A stretch of DNA of 25,367 nucleotides. It comes from CAYOPE01 sp964405805. Its GTDB lineage: Bacteria > Patescibacteriota > Doudnabacteria > UBA920 > O2-02-FULL-48-8. The DNA is taken from the NCBI GenBank assembly GCA_964405805.1, contig CAYOPE010000013.1, forward strand, positions 1 through 25,367. Direction: 5' to 3'. Of this stretch, positions 1 to 7,299 are shown in pieces. The notes beneath the pieces are model-generated. The model did not search any database. It had not been told where the DNA came from and worked only from the letters and a program-made list of their open reading frames with translations. The position numbers and the translations under genes are program-made. Numbering within the stretch: position 1 is the first letter of the stretch; every line of letters starts with the position of its first letter.

Positions 1-33
1 TATTTCTTTTGGTCTCATAGTCACCCCGAACCC

Positions 34-70
34 GGCGCTTCGCGCCACCCTCTCCCGCAAGGGGAGAGGG
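34..70. repeat. Two adjacent hairpins, dispersed-repeat-like
   Basis: Two perfect stem-loops lie side by side: GGCGC/GCGCC around TTC (34-46) and CCCTCTCCC/GGGAGAGGG around a 5-nt loop (48-70). The second resembles the purine/pyrimidine palindromes at 14380-14466 and 24578-24619, so it may be another member of a dispersed palindromic family. No T-tract follows on the plus strand, so a terminator role is not supported. The rest of 1-140 shows no gene that I can recognise. Confidence 0.5.
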
Positions 71-146
71 ATAATTTGAGTTAGCTTGCGTCGTCCAATA
101 TTGAAATCTATAGATTGTGCGACTATAGTATAACATGTCTTTCGTG

Positions 147-175
147 TTGCCAGAAGCCCAGTTTAGTGCTATAAT
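147..175 (+). promoter_or_regulatory. rpsO promoter
   Basis: TTGCCA (147-152), a 17-nt spacer and a perfect TATAAT (170-175) preceded by TG (extended -10). Transcription should begin near 182, giving a leader of about 54 nt before the rpsO ATG. Confidence 0.75.
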
Positions 176-194
176 TAGTTTGTTAATTAACTAG

Positions 195-220
195 ACGGTA
201 GGTTTCTCTGACCTATCCGT
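195..220 (+). promoter_or_regulatory. Leader hairpin upstream of rpsO
   Basis: The arms ACGGTAGGT (195-203) and ACCTATCCGT (211-220) pair with a single bulged base around a 7-nt loop, just before the SD AAGGA (226-230). Ribosomal protein S15 represses its own mRNA through leader structures in several bacteria, and those structures are not conserved between lineages. That this hairpin is an S15 site is inference from position only. Confidence 0.4.
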
Positions 221-235
221 GACATAAGGAATCAC

Positions 236-502
236 ATGCTTACGCCAAAAGAGAAAGAGCAAATTATCAAGAAGTTCCAGGTTCATAAAGACGACACTGG
301 TTCTCCGGAAGTGCAGGTCGCGATCCTGACTCGAGAAATCGAGAAAGTCTCCGAGCATCTCAATGAGCACAAAAAGGACAACCACTCTCGCCGTGGGCTT
401 CTGAAAATGGTTGGCAACCGCCGCCGACTTCTTCGCTATCTGAAAGTGGAAGACGAAAAGCGCTGGGACAAGCTGACTGATAAGCTCAAGCTTAACAAAT
501 AA
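236..502 (+). CDS. rpsO: 30S ribosomal protein S15
   Basis: S15 binds the central domain of 16S rRNA early in small-subunit assembly. The 88-aa product matches the usual length (about 89 aa) and shows the family hallmarks: a helical N-terminus, TGSPEVQVAILT near residues 21-32, LNEHKKDNHSRRGL near 42-55 and the basic GNRRRLLRYL segment near 60-69. ATG 236 is preceded by AAGGA at 5-nt spacing and by a good promoter, so the start is secure. It stands directly before pnp, the classical rpsO-pnp arrangement that links ribosome assembly and RNA decay. The leader hairpin suggests autoregulation. Confidence 0.97.
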   Translation: MLTPKEKEQIIKKFQVHKDDTGSPEVQVAILTREIEKVSEHLNEHKKDNHSRRGLLKMVGNRRRLLRYLKVEDEKRWDKLTDKLKLNK

Positions 503-609
503 TTAAGTTCGCATAAGCTGGTTAGCAGAGGTGTTATTTGTTGCCAAGGATTGGCACCAAGTATTACTTCTGGTTTGCCCAGCAAACTGCGACACAAAAA
601 GGTTCTGAT

Positions 610-2787
610 ATGAAAAAAGGCAAAGTTGCGATTGATCTTGCCGGAAAACCATTTTCAATGGAAACCGGTGTTTTGGCCATGCAGGCCAATGGTTCGGTGC
701 TAGGTAGACTAGGTGATACTGTGGTCCTGGCCACTGCCACGATGAGTAAGACTGTGCGCGAAGGCATGGATTATTTTCCTCTCTTAGTTGACTACGAAGA
801 GAGACTCTACGCTGCGGGCAAAATCAAAGGCAGCAGATTTATCAAACGTGAAGGACGAGCCACTGACGAAGCAATTCTTTCTGGAAGATTGATTGACCGA
901 TCTCTGCGTCCGCTTTTTCCCGATGGCATGCGAAATGACGTCCAGGTTGTGGCCACTATATTATCCGTAGATGAAGTTAACGACCCTGACATTGTCGCTA
1001 TCAATGCTGCTTCTACCGCGCTCGCTGGTTCCAATATTCCATTTGAAGGGCCGATCGCTGCGGTCAGAGTCGGTCGCGTAAATGGCAAATATATATTGAA
1101 TCCAAATTATAAAGAGCGCGAAGCAGGAGACCTTGACTTGGTGGTTTCTGGCACTGACAAGCACATCATGATGGTGGAAGCAGGAGCCAAACAAATCACT
1201 GAAGCAGATATGATTGGGGCGATTAACTTTGCGCAAAAGCATTTGACTGAGCTGATAAACGCGCAGAATGATTTGATTAAGCAAGTATCTGTATCCAAGC
1301 TAGAAGTCACTTTGATTTTGCCAGACAAAGACATCTACGCAGAAGTGGAAAAGAATATGTCAGATCTGGAAACTGCTTTGTTTGGGACGTTTGATAAAGA
1401 GACTCGCGAAAAGCAGGTAGCTGCTTTGCAAGAGAAAGTTTTGGCGGGATTTGAAGATGACAAGAAGAAAAACGCGAAACTAGCATTTGAAAAACTTCTG
1501 AAAAAAGTTATTCGCAAAAATATTCTGGAAAAAGATCAGCGTGTAGATATGCGGCCACTTGATAAGACACGTCCAGTGTCTTGTGAAGTGGGCGTGCTAC
1601 CTCGCACTCACGGCTCAGCTCTGTTTAATCGCGGCGAAACACAGATTCTCACGACTGTGACTCTCGGCTCTGCCGGTGATGCGCAGATCCTCGATGGCAT
1701 GGAAGACTTTGATGTGGAGGGAACTGTGAAGCGATACATTCATCACTACAATTTCCCAGGCTACTCAGTGGGTGAAGTGCAGCCGATACGTGGCCCTGGC
1801 CGACGTGAAGTGGGTCACGGCGCTCTCGCAGAACGAGCCGTTGAGGTTGTCATTCCTGAAAAAGAAAAGTTTCCGTATACTTTGCGATTAGTCTCTGAAG
1901 CACTTGGTTCGAACGGTTCAACCTCTATGGGCAGCACTTGCGGCTCGACATTGGCACTTATGGACGCAGGCGTGCCCATCACAGATATGATCGGCGGTGT
2001 GGCCATGGGACTCATACTCGATCCAGCTTCTGGCAAATACAAAGTTCTGACTGATATCCAAGGCATCGAAGATGCCAATGGCGACATGGACTTTAAAGTC
2101 ACTGGCTCAGAAAAAGGAATCACAGCACTTCAGATGGATAATAAGACGAAAGGCTTGACTGTCGAGATCCTCGACAAGGCTCTAGCGCAAGCGCGCGATG
2201 GCCGCATGCACATATTGGACGTCATGAAGAAAACTATAGATAAGCCACGAGCGGAAATGTCTCCGTTGGCTCCGAGGATCGAGACCATGCAGATTAATCC
2301 TGAAAAAATTCGCGATGTCATCGGTACTGGTGGAAAAGTGATTAACAAAATTATCGCAGAAACTGGAGTGAAGATCGATATCGAGGACTCAGGTCTAGTC
2401 ATGGTGGCCTCAAACAATGCTGAAGGCATGAAGAAAGCACTTGATATTATTCACAATCTCACTCGTGAAGTAAAAATCGGCGAAGTTTTCAAAGGCAAAG
2501 TCAACCGCATCATGGACTTCGGCGCTTTCGTTGAATTGCCTGGCGGCAAAGATGGCCTGTGTCACATTTCCGAATTATCTTGGTCACGGGTTGGAAAAGT
2601 AGAAGACGTGGTCCACATCGGCGATGAACTGGAAGTGAAAGTCGTGGAAATCGACCACATGGGCAGAATCAATCTGTCACACAAAGTTCTTTTACCTCGC
2701 CCAGAAGGCGGGACATATGATGAGAGACCGCGCGATAGAGGCCCAAGACATGACAATGGCCACAGTGGTTTTAGACCGAGACATTAG
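610..2787 (+). CDS. pnp: Polyribonucleotide nucleotidyltransferase (PNPase)
   Basis: Phosphorolytic 3'-5' exoribonuclease that degrades mRNA and can add heteropolymeric tails; trimeric in known bacteria. The 725-aa product has the full architecture: first RNase PH domain, helical linker, second RNase PH domain with the phosphate-binding SMGSTCGSTLALMDAG stretch and GDMDFK (Asp/Lys of the active site), KH domain around residues 560-615 with its IGTGG loop, and S1 domain around 620-695. The tail is Arg/His/Gly-rich. The open frame extends upstream to a TTG at 538, but ATG 610 with AAAGG 7 nt upstream fits the usual N-terminus (KKGKVAIDLAGK). A small hairpin, TGCCAA/TTGGCA, lies at 542-556 between rpsO and pnp. 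Confidence 0.96.
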   Translation: MKKGKVAIDLAGKPFSMETGVLAMQANGSVLGRLGDTVVLATATMSKTVREGMDYFPLLVDYEERLYAAGKIKGSRFIKREGRATDEAILSGRLIDRSLRPLFPDGMRNDVQVVATILSVDEVNDPDIVAINAASTALAGSNIPFEGPIAAVRVGRVNGKYILNPNYKEREAGDLDLVVSGTDKHIMMVEAGAKQITEADMIGAINFAQKHLTELINAQNDLIKQVSVSKLEVTLILPDKDIYAEVEKNMSDLETALFGTFDKETREKQVAALQEKVLAGFEDDKKKNAKLAFEKLLKKVIRKNILEKDQRVDMRPLDKTRPVSCEVGVLPRTHGSALFNRGETQILTTVTLGSAGDAQILDGMEDFDVEGTVKRYIHHYNFPGYSVGEVQPIRGPGRREVGHGALAERAVEVVIPEKEKFPYTLRLVSEALGSNGSTSMGSTCGSTLALMDAGVPITDMIGGVAMGLILDPASGKYKVLTDIQGIEDANGDMDFKVTGSEKGITALQMDNKTKGLTVEILDKALAQARDGRMHILDVMKKTIDKPRAEMSPLAPRIETMQINPEKIRDVIGTGGKVINKIIAETGVKIDIEDSGLVMVASNNAEGMKKALDIIHNLTREVKIGEVFKGKVNRIMDFGAFVELPGGKDGLCHISELSWSRVGKVEDVVHIGDELEVKVVEIDHMGRINLSHKVLLPRPEGGTYDERPRDRGPRHDNGHSGFRPRH

Positions 2788-2793
2788 AAACAT

Positions 2794-2820
2794 AAACGAC
2801 ACCGGCATAGGTGTCGTTTT
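2794..2820 (+). terminator. Intrinsic terminator after pnp
   Basis: Perfect 10-bp stem AAACGACACC/GGTGTCGTTT around the loop GGCATA, ending in TTTT. It starts 7 nt after the pnp stop. Confidence 0.8.
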
Positions 2821-2850
2821 AACATGTTATAATTAAGACGATTTACCGGT

Positions 2851-2879
2851 TTGACAAGGGGCGGGCGATTTGATATAAT
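2851..2879 (+). promoter_or_regulatory. Consensus promoter for the NYN gene
   Basis: Perfect TTGACA (2851-2856), 17-nt spacer and perfect TATAAT (2874-2879) with an extended TG. It is one of the two strongest promoters in the window and drives a single small gene or the accessory group behind it. Confidence 0.85.
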
Positions 2880-2894
2880 GTATGCGTTAATCTC

Positions 2895-2930
2895 ACTGCC
2901 TTCTCTTCACCGGGACGGCAGTTTATTTTT
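2895..2930 (+). promoter_or_regulatory. Terminator-like hairpin just before the NYN start (possible attenuator)
   Basis: ACTGCC (2895-2900) pairs with GGCAGT (2917-2922) and is followed by a T-rich run that ends at the ATG of the next gene. It lies downstream of the consensus promoter, so it would act on the same transcript. No SD is visible. Confidence 0.4.
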
Positions 2931-3488
2931 ATGAAAGCAATCGTTTTTATTGACGGCAACAATTTTTATTTCAAATTGAAGCAATTAGCCTCTCAATTAA
3001 AAGGCGTTAGGCCTTTGATGGATTTTAAATATAACTCTTTTTCCGATTGGTTAGTCAAGCCAAATGACTTAGTAGAGGTCAGGTATTATATCGGAGCGAT
3101 TAAGCGTCAACCCGGCAATGCTAAATCAGAAAAAATGTATGCCGATCAACAGAAACTAATCGCTAAACTGCAAAATCAGAAAGTTTCGATAACACTGGGA
3201 CAACTCATCCAGCATCCGGACAAAAGTTTTCACGAAAAAGGTGTTGATGTCCGTTTGGCTGTCGAGATGATCAGATTGGCTAAAGAAAACGCCTATGATA
3301 TGGCATATCTTCTAAGTTCTGATACAGATTTGGTGGCCGCTGTTGAAGAAGTTAAAAGTTTTGATAAAAAAGTTCAATACGTGGGCATTGCAAAAGGTCA
3401 ATCCTTTGGCTTAACCCAAGCAGCAGATGATGTGCGGTTGTTAAGACCTGAAGATATCGAAATATTTTTACCTGCTTCATTGATATAA
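2931..3488 (+). CDS. NYN-domain (LabA/DUF88-like) putative nuclease
   Basis: NYN proteins have a PIN-like fold with clustered acidic residues that bind a divalent metal, and are generally predicted RNases. This 185-aa protein has FIDGNNFYF at residues 7-15, EKGVDVRLAVEMI near 102-114 and SSDTDLVAAVEEV near 129-141, which together give the expected acidic site (D8, D106, D131, D133). There is no additional domain (no OST-HTH/LOTUS tail). ATG 2931 opens the frame without an SD. It is the first gene of a small accessory group; the TTGATATAAAA at its stop codon is repeated 15 bp further on. The substrate is unknown. Confidence 0.85.
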   Translation: MKAIVFIDGNNFYFKLKQLASQLKGVRPLMDFKYNSFSDWLVKPNDLVEVRYYIGAIKRQPGNAKSEKMYADQQKLIAKLQNQKVSITLGQLIQHPDKSFHEKGVDVRLAVEMIRLAKENAYDMAYLLSSDTDLVAAVEEVKSFDKKVQYVGIAKGQSFGLTQAADDVRLLRPEDIEIFLPASLI

Positions 3489-3508
3489 AATTTTTTGATA
3501 TAAAAAGC

Positions 3509-4051
3509 ATGACCGATGAGAAAATAATGGAAAATGAGCCTAAACCAGAAATGAATTCAAGAGATGTTCTTAGATTCTACAATGATCTACAATCATTGGG
3601 TGTTCAAATTTGGGTTGATGGAGGCTGGGCTGTGGATGCTCTTCTAGAAAAACAATCTCGTCCGCATAAAGATTTAGATATTGCAATCCAATGGAAAGAT
3701 GTACCCAAATTGCGCGAAGTACTAAATGCTGATGGATACAAACAAATTAAAGAAGACAGTAAATGGAATTTTGTTTTAGCCGATGATTCTGGACGGGAAC
3801 TTGATGTCCATGCCTTTATATATGATGAGCGGGGAAATATAGTTGACGGGATCATGTATCCCACAGAATCTTTAGCAGGTAATGGCATGATAGATGGACA
3901 GAACGTAAGGTGTATATCGCCTAAGTACATGGTTGATTTTTTGGCTCCCTGGATTCACAAATGGCCCGAGAAATATTTGGACGCAGTCGCGGCCTTGTGT
4001 GAGAAATTTGAAATAGAACTACCAAAAGAATACAAAGAGTTCAAAAAATAA
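3509..4051 (+). CDS. Aminoglycoside/lincosamide nucleotidyltransferase-like protein (ANT/LinA-type)
   Basis: Resembles the small nucleotidyltransferases that adenylylate aminoglycosides (ANT(2'')) or lincosamides (LinA). Of 180 residues, VDGGWAVDALL at 36-46 and RPHKDLDIAI at 51-60 give the nucleotidyltransferase signature, with the metal-binding Asp pair at D55 and D57; ELDVHAF near 95 supplies the usual third acidic residue. The C-terminal half has the substrate-side pattern SPKYMVDFLAPW. It is followed 65 nt later by a phosphotransferase-like gene of the same broad functional theme. True antibiotic resistance is not established: in this kind of organism the substrate may be another small molecule. 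No SD is visible. Confidence 0.82.
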   Translation: MTDEKIMENEPKPEMNSRDVLRFYNDLQSLGVQIWVDGGWAVDALLEKQSRPHKDLDIAIQWKDVPKLREVLNADGYKQIKEDSKWNFVLADDSGRELDVHAFIYDERGNIVDGIMYPTESLAGNGMIDGQNVRCISPKYMVDFLAPWIHKWPEKYLDAVAALCEKFEIELPKEYKEFKK

Positions 4052-4092
4052 GTCGCCAAGTCGGCGGCCCGCCCGCACTGCGTGCGTTCGGG
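4051..4092 (+). repeat. 18-bp intergenic repeat plus GC hairpin
   Basis: AGTCGCCAAGTCGGCGGC at 4051-4068 recurs with one mismatch at 6699-6716. It is followed by a hairpin (CCCG/CGGG outer, CGCAC/GTGCG inner, 4068-4092) and then by an A/T stretch with TTTTT, so it may terminate the preceding gene. Confidence 0.55.
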
Positions 4093-4104
4093 TAAACTTT
4101 TTGG

Positions 4105-4110
4105 TATGAT
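4105..4110 (+). promoter_or_regulatory. -10 element of a leaderless promoter
   Basis: TATGAT with TGG/TTGG context ends exactly 6 nt before the ATG at 4117, so transcription should start at or next to the start codon. No convincing -35 box is seen. Confidence 0.55.
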
Positions 4111-4116
4111 TTGGTT

Positions 4117-5118
4117 ATGTCAGACGAAAAGAAAAAATCAGATTATCAGAAATTTCTAGATGAAAAGCACTCGAAATTTCAGACACCACAATCCATCATT
4201 GATGAGGCGGTTTTGAAATTGTCCGGAAAAAAAATTGAAACGCAGGAAAAAATCATCAAAGGTGAAGTCAATGAAGTTTACGATATTAAAACAAAGAATG
4301 GCACTGAACTTATAGTCAGAATTGGACGAGGAGATGAAATAGAAAAATCTTTTGCTAGAGAAAAATTTGCCCTAGAAGAATGCCATAAAGTCGGTGTCCC
4401 CGTTCCTCAGGTTTTGTCTATGCAGAGCTTGGAAGTTGATGGAGCGATGCTATGTATCTGTATCGAGAACAAGCTGCCAGGAATACCGATGAAGGAGTAT
4501 CGAGACTGGAAAGATCCTGCCAATAAAGATGAATTGTATAGATTGATGACTAAAGCCGGTGAGGTATTATCACGGATTCATTCTATTCGCGTGAAGGGTT
4601 TTGGGCATTTGAATACAGATTGGGAAGGTGAGTACAAATCAGTAATTCAAAGAGTGGAGAGTGATGACGAGATTTCTGAGGATAAAATGATAGAGGTTGC
4701 TGTGCGTAATAATTTCGACAAACAAATAGTTATCCGCGCGCTGCAGATTCTGAAAACGCAGTGGCCGAAGCATCCAGTCACTGAAACTCGACTTCTACAC
4801 CGCGACTATGGAATCAAACACATAATGATCGATAAAGGCGAAATAACCGGCATACTCGATTTTCAAAACGCGGAAGGTGGTGATAGGGCTATGGATTTTG
4901 GTTGGTGGGATTTCTGGAATCAGGATCGACACCCGCTTCAGTTTTTAATGGACGGTTATCCTGATAAAAAATTATTTGAGGGTGACTTTGAGATTAAAAA
5001 AAATCTTTGGATAATTTATTTAGGACTGAGCTGTCTAGGATATTTCGACAAAGACGAAAACGTAGGCAATGTCGAGTTCTGCAAGGAAAGATTAGTGGAG
5101 AGCATTAAACTTTTTTAG
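4117..5118 (+). CDS. Aminoglycoside phosphotransferase (APH/choline kinase-like) family protein
   Basis: The protein-kinase-like APH fold transfers phosphate to antibiotics or small metabolites. In this 333-aa protein the nucleotide-binding lobe includes EVYDIKTKNGTELIVRIG (about 50-67); the catalytic loop reads LLHRDYGIKHIMID with D230 as the presumed catalytic Asp; GILDFQNAEGG follows with D248 in the metal-binding position. The usual catalytic-loop Asn (HxDxxxxN) is replaced by His (HRDYGIKH), so activity is not certain. ATG 4117 was chosen over an upstream TTG at 4111 because a -10 box ends at 4110. The next gene starts 3 nt after the stop, so the two are probably co-transcribed. Confidence 0.82.
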   Translation: MSDEKKKSDYQKFLDEKHSKFQTPQSIIDEAVLKLSGKKIETQEKIIKGEVNEVYDIKTKNGTELIVRIGRGDEIEKSFAREKFALEECHKVGVPVPQVLSMQSLEVDGAMLCICIENKLPGIPMKEYRDWKDPANKDELYRLMTKAGEVLSRIHSIRVKGFGHLNTDWEGEYKSVIQRVESDDEISEDKMIEVAVRNNFDKQIVIRALQILKTQWPKHPVTETRLLHRDYGIKHIMIDKGEITGILDFQNAEGGDRAMDFGWWDFWNQDRHPLQFLMDGYPDKKLFEGDFEIKKNLWIIYLGLSCLGYFDKDENVGNVEFCKERLVESIKLF

Positions 5119-5121
5119 TTT

Positions 5122-5625
5122 ATGACTAATCGAATTGCCATCATTGGAATCAGTGCTTCTGGGAAAAGTGTTCTTGCCAGAGAAATTGCCAGTAAAACTG
5201 GCCTGCCTCTGGTTCATATGGATCAGTTGTTCTGGAAAGGGAACTGGGAAGCAGTGCCTGAAGCAGAGTATTTGAAAAAGCATCAAGAAATCATACAGCA
5301 GGACAAATGGATTATCGAAGGCTATGTCGAAGAAAATATGGCAGACAGATTGAAACGAGCAGATCAAATAATTTATCTAGATTATTCGGGACCAGTGAGT
5401 GCTCTGCGTCTGGTTCTCAGATGGCTCAAACATCGAAAGCAAGCACGACCGGAATTACCGAAAGAAGCTTTGGAAGAGTGGAAGCATGAGACTTTCTGGA
5501 AAGTCCTTCGACGAAAAGAACGGATCAGGATTGAAAATGCGCTAGAAGCAGCAGGTAGACCACCCGTGATCAGGATTAAATCGCCAAGAGAACTTAAAAT
5601 TTTTTTGAAAAACTACAAAATTTAA
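5122..5625 (+). CDS. P-loop kinase, DNA-topology-modulation (FlaR)-like
   Basis: Small adenylate-kinase-like NTPase of the family often called DNA topology modulation protein FlaR. The Walker A motif GISASGKS occupies residues 9-16, followed by the family pattern LPLVHMDQLFWKGNW (29-43), a segment DKWIIEGYVEENM that carries the second family signature, and a basic lid region (RWLKHRKQ). The length, 167 aa, is typical. The real substrate of the family is not settled. It follows the APH-like gene by 3 nt and is closed by a terminator that also begins the GC-rich island. Confidence 0.8.
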   Translation: MTNRIAIIGISASGKSVLAREIASKTGLPLVHMDQLFWKGNWEAVPEAEYLKKHQEIIQQDKWIIEGYVEENMADRLKRADQIIYLDYSGPVSALRLVLRWLKHRKQARPELPKEALEEWKHETFWKVLRRKERIRIENALEAAGRPPVIRIKSPRELKIFLKNYKI

Positions 5626-5627
5626 AT

Positions 5628-5667
5628 CGCCAAGTTAGCTCTGCCTCGTCTTTGGCGGGGTTTTTTT
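5628..5667 (+). terminator. Intrinsic terminator after the FlaR-like kinase
   Basis: CGCCAA (5628-5633) pairs with TTGGCG (5652-5657), followed by GGG and seven Ts. The 5' arm is the CGCCAAG motif also seen at 4054, 6703 (CCCCAAG) and 8608. Confidence 0.7.
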
Positions 5668-5671
5668 GTTG

Positions 5672-5700
5672 TTGACCACAACGACGTTTTTTGATATTCT
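5672..5700 (+). promoter_or_regulatory. Promoter ahead of the MOSC gene
   Basis: TTGACC (5672-5677), 17-nt spacer and TATTCT (5695-5700), directly after a T7 tract. The arrangement T7-GTTG-TTGACC is repeated at 7289-7305. An SD AGGAGGA (5738-5744) follows before the gap. Confidence 0.6.
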
Positions 5701-5765
5701 GAAATGCTTTAGGAACTTGGTTCCACGAGCAGAAGAAGGAGGAAGTTTGGATCCTTTGAGATGGA

Positions 5766-5775
5766 NNNNNNNNNN
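5766..5775. other. Scaffold gap (10 N)
   Basis: Ten Ns of unknown true length. The sequence before it carries a promoter and SD; the sequence after it is GC-rich coding DNA. Whether the two sides are truly adjacent cannot be decided here. Confidence 0.98.
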
Positions 5776-6635
5776 TGTGGGTCTACCCCATCAAGTCCTG
5801 CGCAGGCACGCGACTTCAGGAAGTGCCAGTGTACGCGCACGGGATGCAGAACGACCGCAAGTACATGGTCGTGGACGCCGAAACCGGCATGTTCGTGGCA
5901 CAGCGCGGCAGCGATGGTCTGGGGATTGCCATCCGGACAATGTGTCAGATCATTCCGCAGCAGGTTCGTTCAGATGACTACTTCACACTGACAGCTCCGA
6001 ACATGCCTTACGCGCGTTTTTGCTCGGATGACTTCGATCCGGGCAACCTGCGGGACGTTCAGGTGTGGAAATTCAGACACTACGGTATCCGCGCAAGCCA
6101 GGTTCTGAATGACTGGTTCACGGAATTTCTGGGCCGCGAGCGAAAGGGCAAGTACGAACTCGTGATGATCCCGAAGAAGTTCGAGCGTCGCGCGAAGATC
6201 GGTTACTCGCAGTTGCGCTTCGCCGACGCCTACCCGTTCCTCGTCATCTCTGAAGAGTCACTGATCGACCTCAACCACCGGATCGGAAGCCCTGAGCCGT
6301 TGCCGATGAATCGGTTCCGGCCGAACATCGTCATCGAGGGCGGTGCTGCTTTCGACGAAGATCGACTCGATCGTTTCTCGATCAACGGCGTGGACTTCGA
6401 GGGACAGACGCTGTGCGTCCGGTGTCCGATACCGTGTACGAATCAGGAAACCGCAGTGCTGGGGAAAGAACCCAGTGCGACTCTTTCTCGATATCGGCGC
6501 GGTCGGCATCTGCGTACCCGGAACGCTCCGGATGCAAATGGCGTGTACTTCGGGCGGAACTTCAATCATCTCTCGACCGGCGTACTTCACGTCGGTGATC
6601 GAGTTAACTGGCAAACCTACGACGAGAGTCGCTGA
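5776..6635 (+). CDS. MOSC-domain protein (YcbX-like), 5' end lost in gap
   Basis: The frame starts at codon 5778 and reads WVYPIKSCAGTRLQEVPVY, the start of the MOSC N-terminal beta-barrel, so only a few residues are missing. The MOSC domain follows: FADAYPFLVISEESLIDLN, NRFRPNIVIEGG, then CVRCPIPCTNQET with the conserved cysteine region, GKEPSATLSRYRR and the final GVYFGRNFNHLSTGVLHVGD. MOSC proteins handle sulfur bound to molybdenum cofactor or reduce N-hydroxylated compounds in YcbX-type enzymes. GC content and codon use differ clearly from the native genes, and Moco enzymes are rare in Patescibacteria, so it is either acquired or wrongly joined. An ATG at 5823 would leave out the first barrel strand and is not the true start. 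Confidence 0.88.
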
Positions 6636-6653
6636 TCCTCACACGTAAACTAT

Positions 6654-6695
6654 GTGTGCGCAGCCGAGCAATCGGCCTGCGCGCACTCTTTTTTT
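6654..6695 (+). terminator. Intrinsic terminator after the MOSC gene
   Basis: A 14-bp GC-rich stem (GTGTGCGCAG/CTGCGCGCAC plus CCGA/TCGG, one bulge, one G-U) with a GCAA tetraloop and seven Ts at 6689-6695. Confidence 0.85.
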
Positions 6696-6698
6696 ATT

Positions 6699-6716
6699 AG
6701 TCCCCAAGTCGGCGGC
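6699..6716 (+). repeat. Second copy of the 18-bp intergenic repeat
   Basis: AGTCCCCAAGTCGGCGGC, one mismatch to 4051-4068. It is followed by six Ts and a TATCAT box (6740-6745). Confidence 0.55.
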
Positions 6717-6766
6717 TTTTTTGATTGTGCCCAATATGGTATCATCACGATATTGAGGAGGAATTC

Positions 6767-7219
6767 ATGGACTACAATTGGCGTCCGCCGAGTGATGCCG
6801 TCACGGGCTGGATGGAAGGCAAGGTCCACCACAGACCGCCGACGCGTCGCGAAGATTTTCGCTACGTGAACCAGCGCCGGAAGCAAGCGTTCTTCCAGGC
6901 CTGTCGGCTCGCGGATCCGGACCTGGCTCTCTGGCCTGAGTTCGAGAAGAGGCTGAGAGAGCTGAACCTGCTCTCCTGGTACGTGCAAGGCACGATCTCC
7001 ATGGAAGTCGCCGGCTTACTGATCGCTGCGCGCAACCGCCGCGTCGGCTCCTGGCTTGCTCGTGGCGAACGGCTCGAGCGTGAAGGGAAAGACCCTCTCA
7101 AGCGGCGTCGTTACGTCCGTGCGATGCGCGAGCTTTACGGAGCGATCTTCGAAGCACGCAAGCTTGCTGAGCGTCGTCGCTTCGTGAAAGTCGCAAGCTC
7201 GATGTACGCAGGGCAATAG
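6767..7219 (+). CDS. Hypothetical protein, 150 aa, GC-rich cassette
   Basis: Not recognised. It is a soluble, strongly basic protein: the C-terminal half is an Arg/Lys-rich, predicted helical region (ARNRRVGSW, LKRRRYVRAMREL, RKLAERRRFVKV) and the N-terminus is Pro/Trp-containing (MDYNWRPPSD). No signal peptide, membrane helix or cysteine cluster is seen; nucleic-acid binding would be a guess from the charge. The start is fixed by AGGAGG (6756-6761) 5 nt before ATG 6767, behind a TATCAT box (6740-6745). An upstream in-frame TTG at 6725 is disregarded. Its own promoter, SD and terminator make it a stand-alone cassette with base use unlike the native genes. Confidence 0.75.
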   Translation: MDYNWRPPSDAVTGWMEGKVHHRPPTRREDFRYVNQRRKQAFFQACRLADPDLALWPEFEKRLRELNLLSWYVQGTISMEVAGLLIAARNRRVGSWLARGERLEREGKDPLKRRRYVRAMRELYGAIFEARKLAERRRFVKVASSMYAGQ

Positions 7220-7245
7220 TTGAGAATCATCACCTTTCGTCTGAC

Positions 7246-7295
7246 CCGCGGGTCCATTTGGAACAGTACTTGTTCCTTGGGCCCGCGGTTTTTTT
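7246..7295 (+). terminator. Intrinsic terminator after the 150-aa gene
   Basis: Outer stem CCGCGGG (7246-7252)/CCCGCGG (7282-7288), inner stem GGAACA/TGTTCC (7260-7276), then seven Ts. Confidence 0.85.
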
Positions 7296-7299
7296 GTTG

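Noticed and set aside
538..609. TTG-initiated 24-residue extension of PNPase
   Set aside because: No homology to PNPase N-termini and no SD; ATG 610 has AAAGG at good spacing and gives the normal start.
961..1284. 107-aa open frame on the minus strand inside pnp
   Set aside because: Antisense shadow of a highly conserved gene; no SD, no recognisable domain.
3480..3505. Direct repeat TTGATATAAAA twice, 15 bp apart
   Set aside because: AT-rich, short and single; probably a local slippage product with no clear function.
5666..5991. Open frames running through the N gap
   Set aside because: They contain unknown residues, and their translations do not match any protein, whereas the MOSC frame does.
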